A model generated the notes under the pieces. The model was given only the letters and a program-made list of their open reading frames with translations, was not told the origin of the DNA and made no database searches. A program made the translations under genes and the position numbers. Shown piece after piece: positions 1 to 11,771 of a stretch of DNA of 64,000 bases (the first letter of the stretch is position 1; each line of letters begins with the position of its first letter). The stretch spans positions 402,717 through 466,716 of the forward strand of contig NZ_JGYG01000003.1 of the NCBI RefSeq assembly GCF_000740795.1. Reading direction: 5' to 3'. The DNA comes from Haematobacter massiliensis. Its GTDB lineage: Bacteria; Pseudomonadota; Alphaproteobacteria; Rhodobacterales; Rhodobacteraceae.

Positions 1-121
1 CGACGACGACCTTTGCCCCGCCCGCAGCAAGTTCCCGCACCACCGCCGCGCCGATACCGGAAGCGCCCCCGGTGACTATGGCAACCTTGCCGTCGAACTC
101 CGTACCTTTGGCGTCAGCCAT
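1..121 (-). CDS. Short-chain dehydrogenase/reductase (SDR), N-terminal fragment
   Basis: Only the first 40 codons lie in the window; the rest is beyond position 1. The translation starts MADAKGTEFDGKVAIVTGG and continues ASGIGAAVVRELAAGGAKVVV, which is the classical SDR Rossmann start with the TGxxxGIG dinucleotide-binding motif. The ATG at 121 has a good ribosome binding site (AAAGGAG) about 6 bases upstream. The family are NAD(P)-dependent oxidoreductases of alcohols, ketoacyl and sugar substrates; the substrate cannot be read from this fragment. Confidence 0.85.
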   Translation of the reverse strand, partial: MADAKGTEFDGKVAIVTGGASGIGAAVVRELAAGGAKVVV

Positions 122-184
122 GACACGTCTCCTTTCAGGATGTCTGCGCCCGAAACATAGAGCTTTGGCACGTCATCGCCGCAT

Positions 185-898
185 TCATGCCGAAGTGACG
201 CAGCGGAGCGTGACGTTGATCCGCCCGCCCTGCGGCAGAAGCGTGGAGGAACCGAAGCGGATCCTGTCGATCCCGTGATAGGCCAGCCGCGCCTCCCCTC
301 CCATCACCACGACATCGCCGGACCGGAGCCAGACCGACTCCGTGCGCTCCTCCCGCGTCGTGCCGCCCATGCGGAACAACGCTTCGTCGCCAAGCGAAAG
401 GGAGACGACCGGGAAGCGGAAATCGCCCTCATCCTTGTCCTGGTGCAGGCCCATGCGTGCCGATTCCCCGTAGAAGTTGACAAGGCAACTGTCCGGCATC
501 CGCCCTGTGCCCGAGACCGCGCGCCAGACGGCGAGGATGCCGTCGGGAATCGCGGGCCATGCTTCCCCCGTGCCCGGATGCAGCGGCTCGTAGCGATAGC
601 CGCGCCGGTCCGTCACCCAGCCCAGCCGCCCGGCAGACGTCATCTGCACCGACATGGGCTTGCCCCAGGCCGTCACGGGCCGCAGGAAGGGTGCCTCTCC
701 CGCGACGGCACGAAGGTCCGCCACCATCGCCTCCTGGCTCGTCCGGTCCAGAAAGTCACGGTGGAGCAGGAAGCCCCGGATCGCGACCGGGGGGACGATC
801 GGCGGCGCGTCGGACGCGGCTTTACCCGGCGGCGGCGGCGGATCAGACCCCTGCTTCTGCTCCGATGACCGAATGGATGACGGGTCGCGTTTCGGCAT
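185..898 (-). CDS. alkB: AlkB-family 2-oxoglutarate/Fe(II)-dependent DNA repair dioxygenase
   Basis: The predicted 237-residue protein has the iron-binding HxD ([10 protein letters not shown]), the distal His (LAYHGIDR) and the C-terminal Arg pair that binds 2-oxoglutarate (GRINVTLR), so all AlkB catalytic residues are present. The family oxidatively removes methyl groups from 1-methyladenine and 3-methylcytosine in single-stranded DNA. I chose the ATG at 898 over one eight codons upstream because GGAGG lies five bases before it. The first 40 residues are a Pro/Ser-rich, probably disordered tail. It is a single gene between the SDR start and dnaK; no Ada-like regulator is in the window. Confidence 0.9.
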   Translation of the reverse strand: MPKRDPSSIRSSEQKQGSDPPPPPGKAASDAPPIVPPVAIRGFLLHRDFLDRTSQEAMVADLRAVAGEAPFLRPVTAWGKPMSVQMTSAGRLGWVTDRRGYRYEPLHPGTGEAWPAIPDGILAVWRAVSGTGRMPDSCLVNFYGESARMGLHQDKDEGDFRFPVVSLSLGDEALFRMGGTTREERTESVWLRSGDVVVMGGEARLAYHGIDRIRFGSSTLLPQGGRINVTLRCVTSA

Positions 899-974
899 TT
901 GTTCCTCCCCCACGAAGCCCATGATACAGCTCGGCCCTGTCGCGCGTTTTGCCGCGAGTTTGCCGGGCGCTCCG

Positions 975-1003
975 CTTGCAGCGCTATTTCACCCTCCTTA
1001 TAT
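975..1003 (+). promoter_or_regulatory. Candidate RpoH (sigma-32) promoter of dnaK-dnaJ
   Basis: CTTG at 975-978 and CTTATAT at 997-1003 are separated by 18 bases. This fits the alphaproteobacterial heat-shock consensus CTTG-N17/18-CYTATNT. It lies about 110 bases before the dnaK start, the natural place for a sigma-32 promoter. The pattern is seen directly; its use is inferred. Confidence 0.65.
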
Positions 1004-1017
1004 ACCGCTTGAGCCGT

Positions 1018-1034
1018 CGGGAGGGTATCTCCCG
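1018..1034 (+). repeat. Short hairpin in the dnaK leader
   Basis: CGGGAG (1018-1023) and CTCCCG (1029-1034) form a perfect 6-bp stem with a 5-base loop. It sits just downstream of the candidate heat-shock promoter, so it would be in the 5' untranslated region. The start codon is 79 bases further on, so it does not mask the ribosome binding site. It could affect mRNA stability. Confidence 0.35.
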
Positions 1035-1112
1035 GCGAACCACTGGGATCGGGGAGCGGAGGCCGAAGTCCGGCTCCGAACTCCAATAATCGCCGAAGGA
1101 AGAGGTAAATAC

Positions 1113-3023
1113 ATGGCCAAAGTCATCGGGATCGACCTCGGGACAACCAACAGCTGCGTCGCCATCATGGACGGGTCGCAGCCCCGGGTGATCGAGAACT
1201 CCGAAGGCGCGCGGACGACCCCGTCGATCGTCGCCTTCACCGACACCGAACGCCTCGTGGGACAGGCCGCCAAGCGGCAGGCCGTCACCAACCCCGCCAA
1301 TACCGTTTTCGCTGTGAAGCGCCTGATCGGTCGCCGCGTTACCGACGCGGAAGTCGAAAAGGATCGCAAGCTCGTCCCCTACAACATCGTGGACGGCGGC
1401 AATGGCGACGCATGGGTCGAGGTGCATGGCGAGAAATACTCGCCCTCGCAAATCTCCGCCTTTATCCTGCAGAAGATGAAGGAAACCGCCGAGTCGTATC
1501 TTGGCGAAACGGTCACGCAGGCCGTCATCACCGTGCCGGCCTATTTCAACGACGCTCAGCGTCAGGCGACCAAGGACGCGGGCAAGATCGCGGGCCTTGA
1601 GGTGCTGCGCATCATCAACGAACCCACGGCGGCCGCTCTGGCCTATGGGCTCGACAAGAAGGAAACGAAGACCATCGCCGTCTATGACCTTGGCGGCGGC
1701 ACCTTCGACATCACGATCCTTGAGATCGACGACGGTCTGTTCGAGGTGAAATCGACCAACGGGGACACGTTCCTCGGCGGCGAGGACTTCGACATGCGCA
1801 TCGTGAGCTACCTCGCCGAGGAGTTCAAGAAAGAGCATGGCGTCGATCTGACCAAGGACAAGATGGCACTTCAGCGGCTGAAGGAAGCCGCGGAGAAAGC
1901 CAAGATCGAGCTGTCCTCCAGCCAGCAGACCGAGATCAACCAGCCGTTCATCTCGATGGACAAGAACACCGGCACGCCGCTCCACATGGTCATGAAACTG
2001 ACCCGTGCGAAGCTCGAGTCGCTGGTGGATGATCTCATCAAGAAGTCCATGAAGCCCTGCGCCGACGCGCTGAAGGATGCCGGCGTCTCCAAGGGCGACA
2101 TCGACGAGGTGGTCCTGGTCGGCGGTATGACCCGGATGCCGAAGGTCGTGGAGGAAGTGACCAAGTTCTTCGGCAAGGAGCCGCACAAGGGTGTGAACCC
2201 GGACGAAGTCGTGGCGCTCGGCGCGGCCATTCAGGCCGGCGTTCTGCAAGGCGACGTGAAGGATGTGGTCCTGCTCGACGTGACTCCGCTGAGCCTGGGC
2301 ATCGAGACGCTGGGCGGCGTATTCACCCGGCTCATCGACCGCAACACCACGATCCCGACCAAGAAGTCGCAGATCTTCTCCACCGCCGAGGACAACCAGT
2401 CGGCCGTGACGATCCGCGTCTTCCAGGGCGAGCGGGAAATGGCGGCGGACAACAAGATCCTCGGCCAGTTCAATCTGGAGCAGATCCCTCCCGCGCCGCG
2501 CGGCATGCCGCAGATCGAGGTGACCTTCGATATCGACGCCAACGGCATCGTGAGCGTGTCCGCGAAGGACAAAGGCACCGGCAAGGAGCAGAAGATCACC
2601 ATCCAGGCATCCGGCGGTCTGTCGGATGACGAGATCCAGAAGATGGTGCGCGATGCTGAGGCGAATGCCGAATCGGACAAGAAGCGCAAGGAACTCGTCG
2701 AGGCCAAGAACCAGGCGGAGGGGCTGATCCACTCCACCCGGAAGTCGCTCGAAGATCATGGCGACAAGGTCGACGGCTCCACCGTGGAGGCGATCGAACT
2801 GGCCATTGGCGCGCTGGAAGAGTCGCTCAAGACCGAAGATGCCGGCAAGATCAAGGGCGGTATCCACAACCTGACCGACGCTGCGATGAAACTGGGCGAG
2901 GCGATCTACAAGGCCAGCCAGGAAGAAGCGGCGGAGAAGGAAGAAGGCCCCGCCGGGACGCGCGATGATGATGACATCGTCGATGCGGACTTCGAGGATC
3001 TGGGCAACAACAAGCGCTCGTAA
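1113..3023 (+). CDS. dnaK: Molecular chaperone DnaK (Hsp70)
   Basis: The 636-residue protein has the usual DnaK length. It opens with the phosphate-1 motif [10 protein letters not shown], carries the nucleotide-binding segment DLGGGTFD and VPAYFND, then the substrate-binding domain ([20 protein letters not shown]) and an acidic C-terminal tail ([13 protein letters not shown]) typical of proteobacterial DnaK. It is the ATP-driven cytosolic Hsp70 that works with DnaJ and GrpE. The reading frame stays open far upstream, but the ATG at 1113 begins the conserved sequence and has AGAGG just before it. dnaJ follows after 65 bases. The candidate RpoH promoter at 975-1003 implies heat-shock control. 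Confidence 0.98.
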   Translation: MAKVIGIDLGTTNSCVAIMDGSQPRVIENSEGARTTPSIVAFTDTERLVGQAAKRQAVTNPANTVFAVKRLIGRRVTDAEVEKDRKLVPYNIVDGGNGDAWVEVHGEKYSPSQISAFILQKMKETAESYLGETVTQAVITVPAYFNDAQRQATKDAGKIAGLEVLRIINEPTAAALAYGLDKKETKTIAVYDLGGGTFDITILEIDDGLFEVKSTNGDTFLGGEDFDMRIVSYLAEEFKKEHGVDLTKDKMALQRLKEAAEKAKIELSSSQQTEINQPFISMDKNTGTPLHMVMKLTRAKLESLVDDLIKKSMKPCADALKDAGVSKGDIDEVVLVGGMTRMPKVVEEVTKFFGKEPHKGVNPDEVVALGAAIQAGVLQGDVKDVVLLDVTPLSLGIETLGGVFTRLIDRNTTIPTKKSQIFSTAEDNQSAVTIRVFQGEREMAADNKILGQFNLEQIPPAPRGMPQIEVTFDIDANGIVSVSAKDKGTGKEQKITIQASGGLSDDEIQKMVRDAEANAESDKKRKELVEAKNQAEGLIHSTRKSLEDHGDKVDGSTVEAIELAIGALEESLKTEDAGKIKGGIHNLTDAAMKLGEAIYKASQEEAAEKEEGPAGTRDDDDIVDADFEDLGNNKRS

Positions 3024-3041
3024 CGGGCGCGGAATGCGGAA

Positions 3042-3064
3042 AGGCCCGGCCCTCGGCCGGGCCT
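3042..3064 (+). terminator. Strong intercistronic hairpin between dnaK and dnaJ
   Basis: AGGCCCGGCC (3042-3051) pairs perfectly with GGCCGGGCCT (3055-3064) over a 3-base loop. No T-run follows, so complete termination is unlikely. It may stabilise the dnaK 3' end and lower dnaJ readthrough, as intergenic stem-loops do in other dnaKJ operons. Confidence 0.5.
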
Positions 3065-3088
3065 GACCGTGTTTGAAAGGGAATTTCA

Positions 3089-4240
3089 ATGGCAAAGCGG
3101 GATTTCTACGAGGTTCTGGGCGTCGAGAAGGGCGCCTCGGCCGAGGAAATCAAGAAGGCCTATCGCAAGAAGGCCAAGGAACTTCATCCCGACCGCAACG
3201 CCGACAATCCGAATGCAGAGGCCGAGTTCAAAGAGGTGAACGAGGCCTATGAAACACTGAAGGACGAGCAGAAGAAAGCCGCCTACGATCGTTTCGGTCA
3301 TGCGGCTTTCGAGGGGGGGATGGGCGGCGCGGCCCGCGGGCGCGGTGGCGCCTATCAGGGCGGCGACTTCGCCTCCGCCTTCTCCGACGTGTTCGAGGAT
3401 CTGTTCGGCGACTTCATGGGGGGCCGTCAGGGCGGCGCCCCGCGCTCCCGCGCGCAACGTGGTTCCGACCTGCGCTACAACATGCGGATCACGCTGGAAG
3501 ACGCGTGGAGCGGCGTTCAGAAGACGATCACGGTACCGGCTTCCGCCGCGTGCGAGGCCTGCCACGGCACCGGCGCCGAAGGCGGCGCGGAACCCGTGAC
3601 CTGTCCCACCTGCTCAGGCATGGGCAAGGTCCGTGCCCAGCAGGGCTTCTTCACGGTGGAGCGGACCTGTCCGACCTGCAGCGGGTCCGGCCAGATCGTG
3701 AAAAACCCCTGCAAGGTCTGTCATGGTGCCGGCCGGGTGGAAAAGGAACGGACGCTTTCCGTCAACATCCCCGCCGGTGTGGAGACGGGCACCCGCATCC
3801 GGCTTGCCGGTGAGGGCGAGGCCGGGTTGCGCGGCGGGCCGACGGGCGATCTCTACATCTTCATCGAGGTGCGCGATCATCCGATCTTTCAGCGCGACGG
3901 CCAGATCCTGCACTGCCACGTGCCGGTCAGCATGACCACCGCGGCACTTGGAGGTGAGATCGAGGTGCCGACGATCGACGGTGGGCGGAGCCGCGTAAAG
4001 GTGCCCTCAGGCTCCCAGTCCGGGCGTCAGATGCGGCTGCGCGGCAAGGGGATGCCCCAGCTCCGCGGCGGAAACCACGGCGACATGCTGATCGAGCTGA
4101 CGGTGGAAACGCCGGTCAACCTCACCCAGCGCCAGAAGGAGCTTCTGCGCGAGTTCGAGGAGATCGACGCCAACAACAATCCCGAAAGCTCCTCCTTCTT
4201 TACGAAGGTGAAGAATTTCTGGGACGGAATGAAGGGGTGA
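3089..4240 (+). CDS. dnaJ: Co-chaperone DnaJ (Hsp40)
   Basis: The 383-residue protein has the complete type I Hsp40 plan. The J domain carries HPD at residues 33-35. A Gly/Phe-rich linker follows ([14 protein letters not shown], then [15 protein letters not shown]). The zinc domain has four CxxCxGxG repeats ([32 protein letters not shown]). The C-terminal substrate-binding region ends in [16 protein letters not shown]. It stimulates DnaK ATPase and delivers unfolded clients. It lies directly downstream of dnaK, with its start at 3089 preceded by AAAGGGA. The stop codon overlaps the following terminator hairpin. Confidence 0.98.
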   Translation: MAKRDFYEVLGVEKGASAEEIKKAYRKKAKELHPDRNADNPNAEAEFKEVNEAYETLKDEQKKAAYDRFGHAAFEGGMGGAARGRGGAYQGGDFASAFSDVFEDLFGDFMGGRQGGAPRSRAQRGSDLRYNMRITLEDAWSGVQKTITVPASAACEACHGTGAEGGAEPVTCPTCSGMGKVRAQQGFFTVERTCPTCSGSGQIVKNPCKVCHGAGRVEKERTLSVNIPAGVETGTRIRLAGEGEAGLRGGPTGDLYIFIEVRDHPIFQRDGQILHCHVPVSMTTAALGGEIEVPTIDGGRSRVKVPSGSQSGRQMRLRGKGMPQLRGGNHGDMLIELTVETPVNLTQRQKELLREFEEIDANNNPESSSFFTKVKNFWDGMKG

Positions 4241-4260
4241 GGGGGCGAAAGCCCCCTCTT
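4239..4260 (+). terminator. Rho-independent-like terminator after dnaJ
   Basis: GAGGGGGC (4239-4246) pairs with GCCCCCTC (4251-4258) over a GAAA tetraloop. The stem begins inside the dnaJ stop codon. The following bases are only weakly T-rich (TCTT). It closes the dnaK-dnaJ unit. Confidence 0.6.
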
Positions 4261-4430
4261 CCATCAGCAGGATGCCTCCGAGACAGTCTGGTCGAACAGC
4301 GGAGCTGGCACATCCGCGGAAAGCTTTAGGGTTGTCCAAGCGGGACCAGAATAACGCTGCGATGCGCTGCGGTTTCGATAGCGCGTGACCGCGATCCGGC
4401 ATTTTTCGGCAGACCCTTAACGCTTTATTC

Positions 4431-5213
4431 ATGCCGCTTGGGCACAGTCGGCCCATGACCCACGCGTTTCAGGAAGCCCCCCTCCCCCTGCTCCTCGACC
4501 CGGATGAGGCCGAGGGGCTTCCGCTGCCCGACAGGCTGCCGTCCTATATCCGCGATCATCGCAAGCGCCTGCGTCACCGGTTCATCGAAGGGGGTGCCGC
4601 AGCGATGCCGGACTATGAGCTGCTGGAGCTCGTACTGTTCCGTGCCATTCCTCGGCAGGATGTAAAGCCGCTGGCACACCGGTTGATGGCGGCCTTCGGC
4701 GATTTCAACGGCGTAATCTCGGCTCCCCTGCCGCGATTGAAAGCGGTGGACGGCGTGGGAGAGTCCGTGATGCAGGAGTTGAAGATCGTGGAGGCAGCGG
4801 CGCATCGCATGGCCCGGGCCCGCATCATGCATCGCCCCGTGCTGTCGTCATGGAGCGCGCTGCTCGATTACTGCCGTACCGCGATGGCGCACCGGGAGAC
4901 GGAGCAGTTTCGCATCCTGTTTCTCGATCGGAAGAACACGCTCATCGCGGATGAGGAGCAGGCGCGGGGCACGGTGGATCACGTACCGGTCTATCCGCGC
5001 GAAGTGATGAAGCGGGCGCTTGAGTTGAACGCCTCCGCCCTGATCCTCGTGCACAACCACCCATCCGGGGATCCGACGCCTTCCGATGCCGATATTTCGG
5101 TGACAGCGCAGATCGCCGCCGCGGCACAAGCCCTCGGGCTCACGCTGCACGACCATCTCATCATCGGCAAGGCGCGGGAGGTGAGCTTCCGCTCGGCAGG
5201 GTATCTGCAGTGA
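4431..5213 (+). CDS. radC: RadC family JAB-domain protein
   Basis: The protein has up to 260 residues. The N-terminal half is helix-hairpin-helix-like (DYELLELVLF, then LKAVDGVGESVMQELKIVE) and the C-terminal half is a JAB/MPN metalloprotease-like domain with the JAMM signature HNHPSGDPTPSD. RadC was named for a recombinational repair phenotype that later work questioned, and its biochemical role remains open. The start is uncertain: neither the ATG at 4431 nor the one at 4455 has a clear Shine-Dalgarno. It stands alone between the dnaJ terminator and a convergent minus-strand gene. Confidence 0.9.
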   Translation: MPLGHSRPMTHAFQEAPLPLLLDPDEAEGLPLPDRLPSYIRDHRKRLRHRFIEGGAAAMPDYELLELVLFRAIPRQDVKPLAHRLMAAFGDFNGVISAPLPRLKAVDGVGESVMQELKIVEAAAHRMARARIMHRPVLSSWSALLDYCRTAMAHRETEQFRILFLDRKNTLIADEEQARGTVDHVPVYPREVMKRALELNASALILVHNHPSGDPTPSDADISVTAQIAAAAQALGLTLHDHLIIGKAREVSFRSAGYLQ

Positions 5214-5364
5214 TGCCAGGGCCGCAGGCGCTCTGCGCGTAACGGCGGCGTGGCATTGTCAGAAGTGATCATGCGGTCAGGGTAGACCTGGCAGGGGTCG
5301 AAGCACGGGGCCGTGGCTTAGCCGCAGCACAGATCAGAACCGATCGCGGCGCCGCCACAGGCCG

Positions 5365-5976
5365 TCAGCCAGCCAACCCCCGCAGATGCAGCCGCTCCCC
5401 CGAAGCGTCGCAAGCGGGAAGGGTAACCGTCAGATCGCGACGCTCGATATCGCCGCGCCGGACCACCAGCGTTTCGCCGATGAGATCGCGGCCGCAGGTT
5501 TCCGTCGTGACCGGCAGAACCACTTCGGGCGCCAGATTATCCGACGCACGCGTGGACAGGACGAGCGCGCGAAGCGGCAAAGCCACATCCTCGGCACCGA
5601 AATGGGCGGCCCCCGCCAGCTCCGGCTCCCCCGACCCGAGCCACTGCAAGACGAAACGGTTGTAAGCCGTGGCCGTCGGCACCTCGACCCGCGCCAGAAC
5701 GGAGGGGGCATCAGGTAGCGTCACGGTGATCTCCACCGCCGGCGAAAGCGCCGGATAAGCACCTGAAAAATGCCCGCTCGCGTCCAGCCGCTCCGTAACC
5801 ACGAAAGCATCCTGCGCGACAAGGATACGTGTACCCGGCGCACAATCCGCCTCCACCGTCACCCTGACAGACGCCGGTGCTGCGGGGGTAAGCGTCAATG
5901 CCGGCGTACAGGCCCATGCTCCACCGGGGAGAAGGGCAACACCTGCGGCCAGCAGAACACGGCGTAAGGGGGGCAC
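5365..5976 (-). CDS. Secreted protein of unknown function
   Basis: The predicted 203-residue protein starts at a GTG (5976) with AGGGAG eight bases upstream; the frame is open further upstream but that part overlaps secA. It has an evident signal peptide (MPPLRRVLLAAGVALLPGGA, then WA before CTPALTL). The mature part is all-beta in character, with a Cys right after the cleavage site and Cys in DCAPGT, TCGRDL and LPACDA that could form disulfides. I do not recognise a family. It follows secA by 52 bases on the same strand, so cotranscription is possible. It resembles small periplasmic proteins kept in Rhodobacteraceae, but that is an impression only. Confidence 0.75.
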   Translation of the reverse strand: MPPLRRVLLAAGVALLPGGAWACTPALTLTPAAPASVRVTVEADCAPGTRILVAQDAFVVTERLDASGHFSGAYPALSPAVEITVTLPDAPSVLARVEVPTATAYNRFVLQWLGSGEPELAGAAHFGAEDVALPLRALVLSTRASDNLAPEVVLPVTTETCGRDLIGETLVVRRGDIERRDLTVTLPACDASGERLHLRGLAG

Positions 5977-6028
5977 GGCAATCTCCCTGAGGCCCGCGAC
6001 CCGCCTCCGGGGCGTGGGCACATGCCGG

Positions 6029-8761
<2,733 letters not shown>

Positions 8762-8974
8762 GTTTTCTCCGCTTGGCCCACGTCATCGTGTGGCCACCGG
8801 CCTTGCCCGGGCGGGATGCCTTGCCTAGAACCACCCACGGAACGGCTCCGGAAGGGCAATGGACAGGGACGCCCCGGTCGCGCCGGTGCCATGAATCCTT
8901 GGGCGATGTAAGGGTCGCCCGTTGAAGTGTCAACGCCGCGAGGGATCGCGGCTTCTGCGAGGAAAGCATCCGAC

Positions 8975-9820
8975 ATGTCGAAAATGGCCAAGTTCTGCAT
9001 GAGCGCGGCGGTAACGCTGGCACTGGCGCTCCCTGCCGCTGCCGCAGATGTGACTGCCGAGACCGTCGTTGCGACGGTGAACGGCAAGAATATCACGATG
9101 GGCGATCTGCTTGTGGTGAAGGAGGGCCTGCCTGCGCAGTACCAGCAGCTTCCCGATGACGTGCTGATGAACGGGCTGATCGAACAGCTCGTGCAGCAGA
9201 CGGTTCTGGCCGACAGTGTTGAGGGCAAGCTCACCAAGCGCGAAGAGATCGGCCTCGGCGCGACGGAGCGGGCTTTCCTTGCCGGAACGGCGCTTGAGCG
9301 CGTCGCCGCAACCGCAGTGACGGAAGATGCGGTCAAAGCCGCCTATGACGAGCAATACGCGAAGGTGGAGCCGGGCAAGGAATATCACGCGCGCCATATC
9401 CTCGTTCCCACAGAGGATGAGGCGAAGGCCGTGGAGAAGGCCATCGCGGACCGCGGTGATTTTGCCACGGTCGCCAATGAAAAGACCCAGGATCCCAGCG
9501 GCAAGACCAATGGCGGCGATCTGGGCTGGTTCGGTGCCGGCATGATGGTGCCGGAGTTCGAAGAGGCCGTGGCCGGGCTGCAACCCGGACAGGTGTCCCA
9601 GCCGATCCAGACCCAGTTCGGCTGGCATGTCATCAAGCTGGAAGAAGTGCGCGACGCCGCGGTTCCGACGCTGGATGAGGTTCGCCCGCAGATCGAGACG
9701 CAGCTCCAGCAGGCCGCCGTTCAGGCGGAACTCGCGAAAGCCACCGAATCGGCCAAGATCGAGCGCACCGAAGGGATTGACCCGTCCGTGCTTCGCAATC
9801 AGACATTGCTGAACGAGTAA
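8975..9820 (+). CDS. Secreted parvulin-type peptidyl-prolyl cis-trans isomerase
   Basis: The predicted 281-residue protein has a signal peptide (KFCMSAAVTLALALPAAAAD). A helical SurA/PrsA-like N-terminal part (NGKNITMGDLLVVK) is followed by a parvulin rotamase domain with the motifs EYHARHILV, GGDLGWFGAGMMVPEFEEAV and TQFGWHVIKLEE. It should act in the periplasm as an isomerase/chaperone for exported proteins, which fits its place divergent to secA. I chose the ATG at 8975, preceded by GAGGA, over an upstream in-frame ATG at 8927 that would bury the signal peptide. argJ follows after 26 bases. Confidence 0.93.
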   Translation: MSKMAKFCMSAAVTLALALPAAAADVTAETVVATVNGKNITMGDLLVVKEGLPAQYQQLPDDVLMNGLIEQLVQQTVLADSVEGKLTKREEIGLGATERAFLAGTALERVAATAVTEDAVKAAYDEQYAKVEPGKEYHARHILVPTEDEAKAVEKAIADRGDFATVANEKTQDPSGKTNGGDLGWFGAGMMVPEFEEAVAGLQPGQVSQPIQTQFGWHVIKLEEVRDAAVPTLDEVRPQIETQLQQAAVQAELAKATESAKIERTEGIDPSVLRNQTLLNE

Positions 9821-9846
9821 CAACCCAGCGGCGCGAGGAGACGGGA

Positions 9847-11220
9847 ATGGCGAAGGACTGGAAGGCCAAGGCGAAAAAGGCCGAAGGCAAGGTCGCCAAG
9901 CTGAAGAAGAAGCTGGAAACGGCGGTTGGCGAGGCGGTGGAGCGGGTCGAGGACGCCGTTTCCACCGCGAAGAAGAAAAAGCTCCCCGTCTCTCCCCTCG
10001 CGCCTGCGGCCTTTCCCGCGCTGCCTGTCATCGCGGGCGCGGAATTTGCCGTCACAGAGGCCGGTGTGCGCTACAAGGGCCGGACCGACGTGATGCTGGT
10101 CCGGCTGGCCCCCGGCACGTCCATCGCCGGAGCCTTCACCAAATCCTCCACCCGCGCGGCTTCGGTGCTGGATTGTCAGGCAAAGCTCGCCGGCCCCATC
10201 GCGCAGGAGGCCGGGGCCGCGATCATCGTGAACTCCGGCAATGCCAATGCCTTCACCGGCCGGAGCGGTCAGGACGCGGTGGACAGCGTGACAGGCGGGG
10301 TTGCCACGGCGCTGGATCTCCCTGCGTCCCGCGTCTTCTCCTCCTCCACGGGAGTGATCGGCGAGCCGCTGCCGCATGACCGGATCACCGCCGCGCTTGA
10401 CGATCTGAAGAGCGCGCTGTCGGCGGACGGTATCGCCGATGCCGCCCGTGCCATCATGACCACCGACACTTTCCCCAAGGGCGCGATGGCCGAGGTGGAA
10501 GGGGAAGGCGGCACCATCCATATCGCCGGCATCGCCAAGGGTTCCGGGATGATCGCGCCCGACATGGCGACGATGCTTGTCTATATCTTCACTGATGCGA
10601 AAATACCTGCCGCCACGCTGCAACGTATGGTGAGCGCCCAGGTCGACGGCACGTTCAACAGTATCACCGTGGACAGCGACACCTCCACCTCCGACGCGCT
10701 GATCGTCGCGGCCACGGGGCAAAGCAGCGCCGCCGAAATCCGGGACATGCGCAGCAAGACATCCCGTGCCTTCCAGAAGGCGCTGCAGGGTGTGATGCTC
10801 GACCTGGCCAAACAGGTGGTCCGCGACGGTGAGGGGGCGACGAAATTCGTCGAAGTCCGCGTAACCCGTGCCGCCAATGACGCGGATGCGCGCAAGGTGG
10901 CGCTCGCGATCGCCAATTCGCCGCTCGTCAAGACCGCAGTGGCCGGTGAGGATGCGAACTGGGGCCGGATCGTCATGGCGGTGGGCAAGTCGGGGGCGGA
11001 AGCGGATCGCGATCGGCTCGCCATCCGATTCGGAGATTTGCTTCTGGCGGAAAAAGGTCTTCGTGCGGAGGGCTACAGCGAAGACGCTGCATCGGCCTAC
11101 ATGAAGAATCAGGAGCTGACGATTTCCGTCGATCTGGGGCTTGGCCGTGGCAAGGCAACGGTCTGGACCTGCGATCTTACCCACGGATATATCGACATCA
11201 ACGCCGACTATCGCTCGTGA
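9847..11220 (+). CDS. argJ: Bifunctional glutamate N-acetyltransferase/amino-acid acetyltransferase ArgJ
   Basis: ArgJ transfers acetyl from N-acetylornithine to glutamate, closing the cyclic arginine pathway, and can also make N-acetylglutamate. The ArgJ fold starts near residue 48 (SPLAPAAFPALP). The autoprocessing site is visible in GSGMIAPDMATMLVY, with Thr242 as the nucleophile that becomes the N-terminus of the beta chain. The C-terminal NADYRS is typical. The protein is 457 residues, about 50 longer than common ArgJ, because of a Lys/Ala-rich, coiled-coil-like extension (residues 1-46). A strong GGAG precedes the ATG. The stop overlaps the mutT start by 4 bases. Confidence 0.95.
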   Translation: MAKDWKAKAKKAEGKVAKLKKKLETAVGEAVERVEDAVSTAKKKKLPVSPLAPAAFPALPVIAGAEFAVTEAGVRYKGRTDVMLVRLAPGTSIAGAFTKSSTRAASVLDCQAKLAGPIAQEAGAAIIVNSGNANAFTGRSGQDAVDSVTGGVATALDLPASRVFSSSTGVIGEPLPHDRITAALDDLKSALSADGIADAARAIMTTDTFPKGAMAEVEGEGGTIHIAGIAKGSGMIAPDMATMLVYIFTDAKIPAATLQRMVSAQVDGTFNSITVDSDTSTSDALIVAATGQSSAAEIRDMRSKTSRAFQKALQGVMLDLAKQVVRDGEGATKFVEVRVTRAANDADARKVALAIANSPLVKTAVAGEDANWGRIVMAVGKSGAEADRDRLAIRFGDLLLAEKGLRAEGYSEDAASAYMKNQELTISVDLGLGRGKATVWTCDLTHGYIDINADYRS

Positions 11221-11615
11221 AGCTCGTTCTCGTCTCGGCCGTCGCGCTGGTGGACAGCGACGGGCGCGTGCTGCTGGCGCAGCGCCCGCCCGGCAAGTCT
11301 CTCGCAGGGCTATGGGAATTTCCCGGCGGCAAGGTGGAGCCGGGAGAAACCCCGGAAGCGGCCCTCATCCGCGAACTGCATGAGGAGCTTGGCATCGACA
11401 CGGAGGAGAGCTGCCTTGCGCCGCTCACCTTCGCCAGCCATTCCTATCCCGATTTCCACCTGCTCATGCCGCTTTTCGCCTGTCGCCGCTGGCGCGGCAC
11501 TCCCGAGGCGCGCGAAGGGCAGGTGCTGAAATGGGTGCGGGCCGGTGCGCTCCGCGAATACCCCATGCCGCCGGCGGACATTCCGCTGATCCCGATCCTG
11601 CGCGACTGGCTTTGA
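11217..11615 (+). CDS. mutT: MutT-type Nudix hydrolase (8-oxo-dGTP diphosphatase family)
   Basis: The 132-residue protein has a complete Nudix box, GGKVEPGETPEAALIRELHE followed by ELGI. The preceding AQRPPGKSLAGLWEFPGGKVE matches MutT, which removes 8-oxo-dGTP from the nucleotide pool to prevent A:T to C:G transversions. The start is a GTG whose last bases form the argJ stop (GTGA), so translation is probably coupled to argJ. The pairing of argJ with mutT looks like positional economy and not a shared pathway. Confidence 0.93.
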   Translation: MKLVLVSAVALVDSDGRVLLAQRPPGKSLAGLWEFPGGKVEPGETPEAALIRELHEELGIDTEESCLAPLTFASHSYPDFHLLMPLFACRRWRGTPEAREGQVLKWVRAGALREYPMPPADIPLIPILRDWL

Positions 11616-11771
11616 ATTTCTTCGTGATTCGGCGCTCCGTTAACTCATCCTTTAGGTGGTTGCGGCATAGAATCAACACATTCGCGGGAGTTGATCTTGC
11701 GGGATGATTTAAAGCCCTTCATGAGATATCCTTAACGGACCGCAATGGTCTTGCTTTGGGAGGAGAAAGCC

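Noticed and set aside
984..3095. 703-codon open frame on the minus strand across dnaK
   Set aside because: It is the antisense of dnaK in GC-rich DNA; composition is Leu/Arg/His/Asp-rich with no motif or ribosome binding site.
3300..3599. Overlapping frames within dnaJ
   Set aside because: Out-of-frame translations of the Gly-rich region with no independent start signals.
4271..4387. 38-codon ATG-initiated frame between dnaJ and radC
   Set aside because: AGCAGG precedes it, but the translation is unstructured and Arg-rich, and the frame ends without any conserved feature; no support beyond the start.
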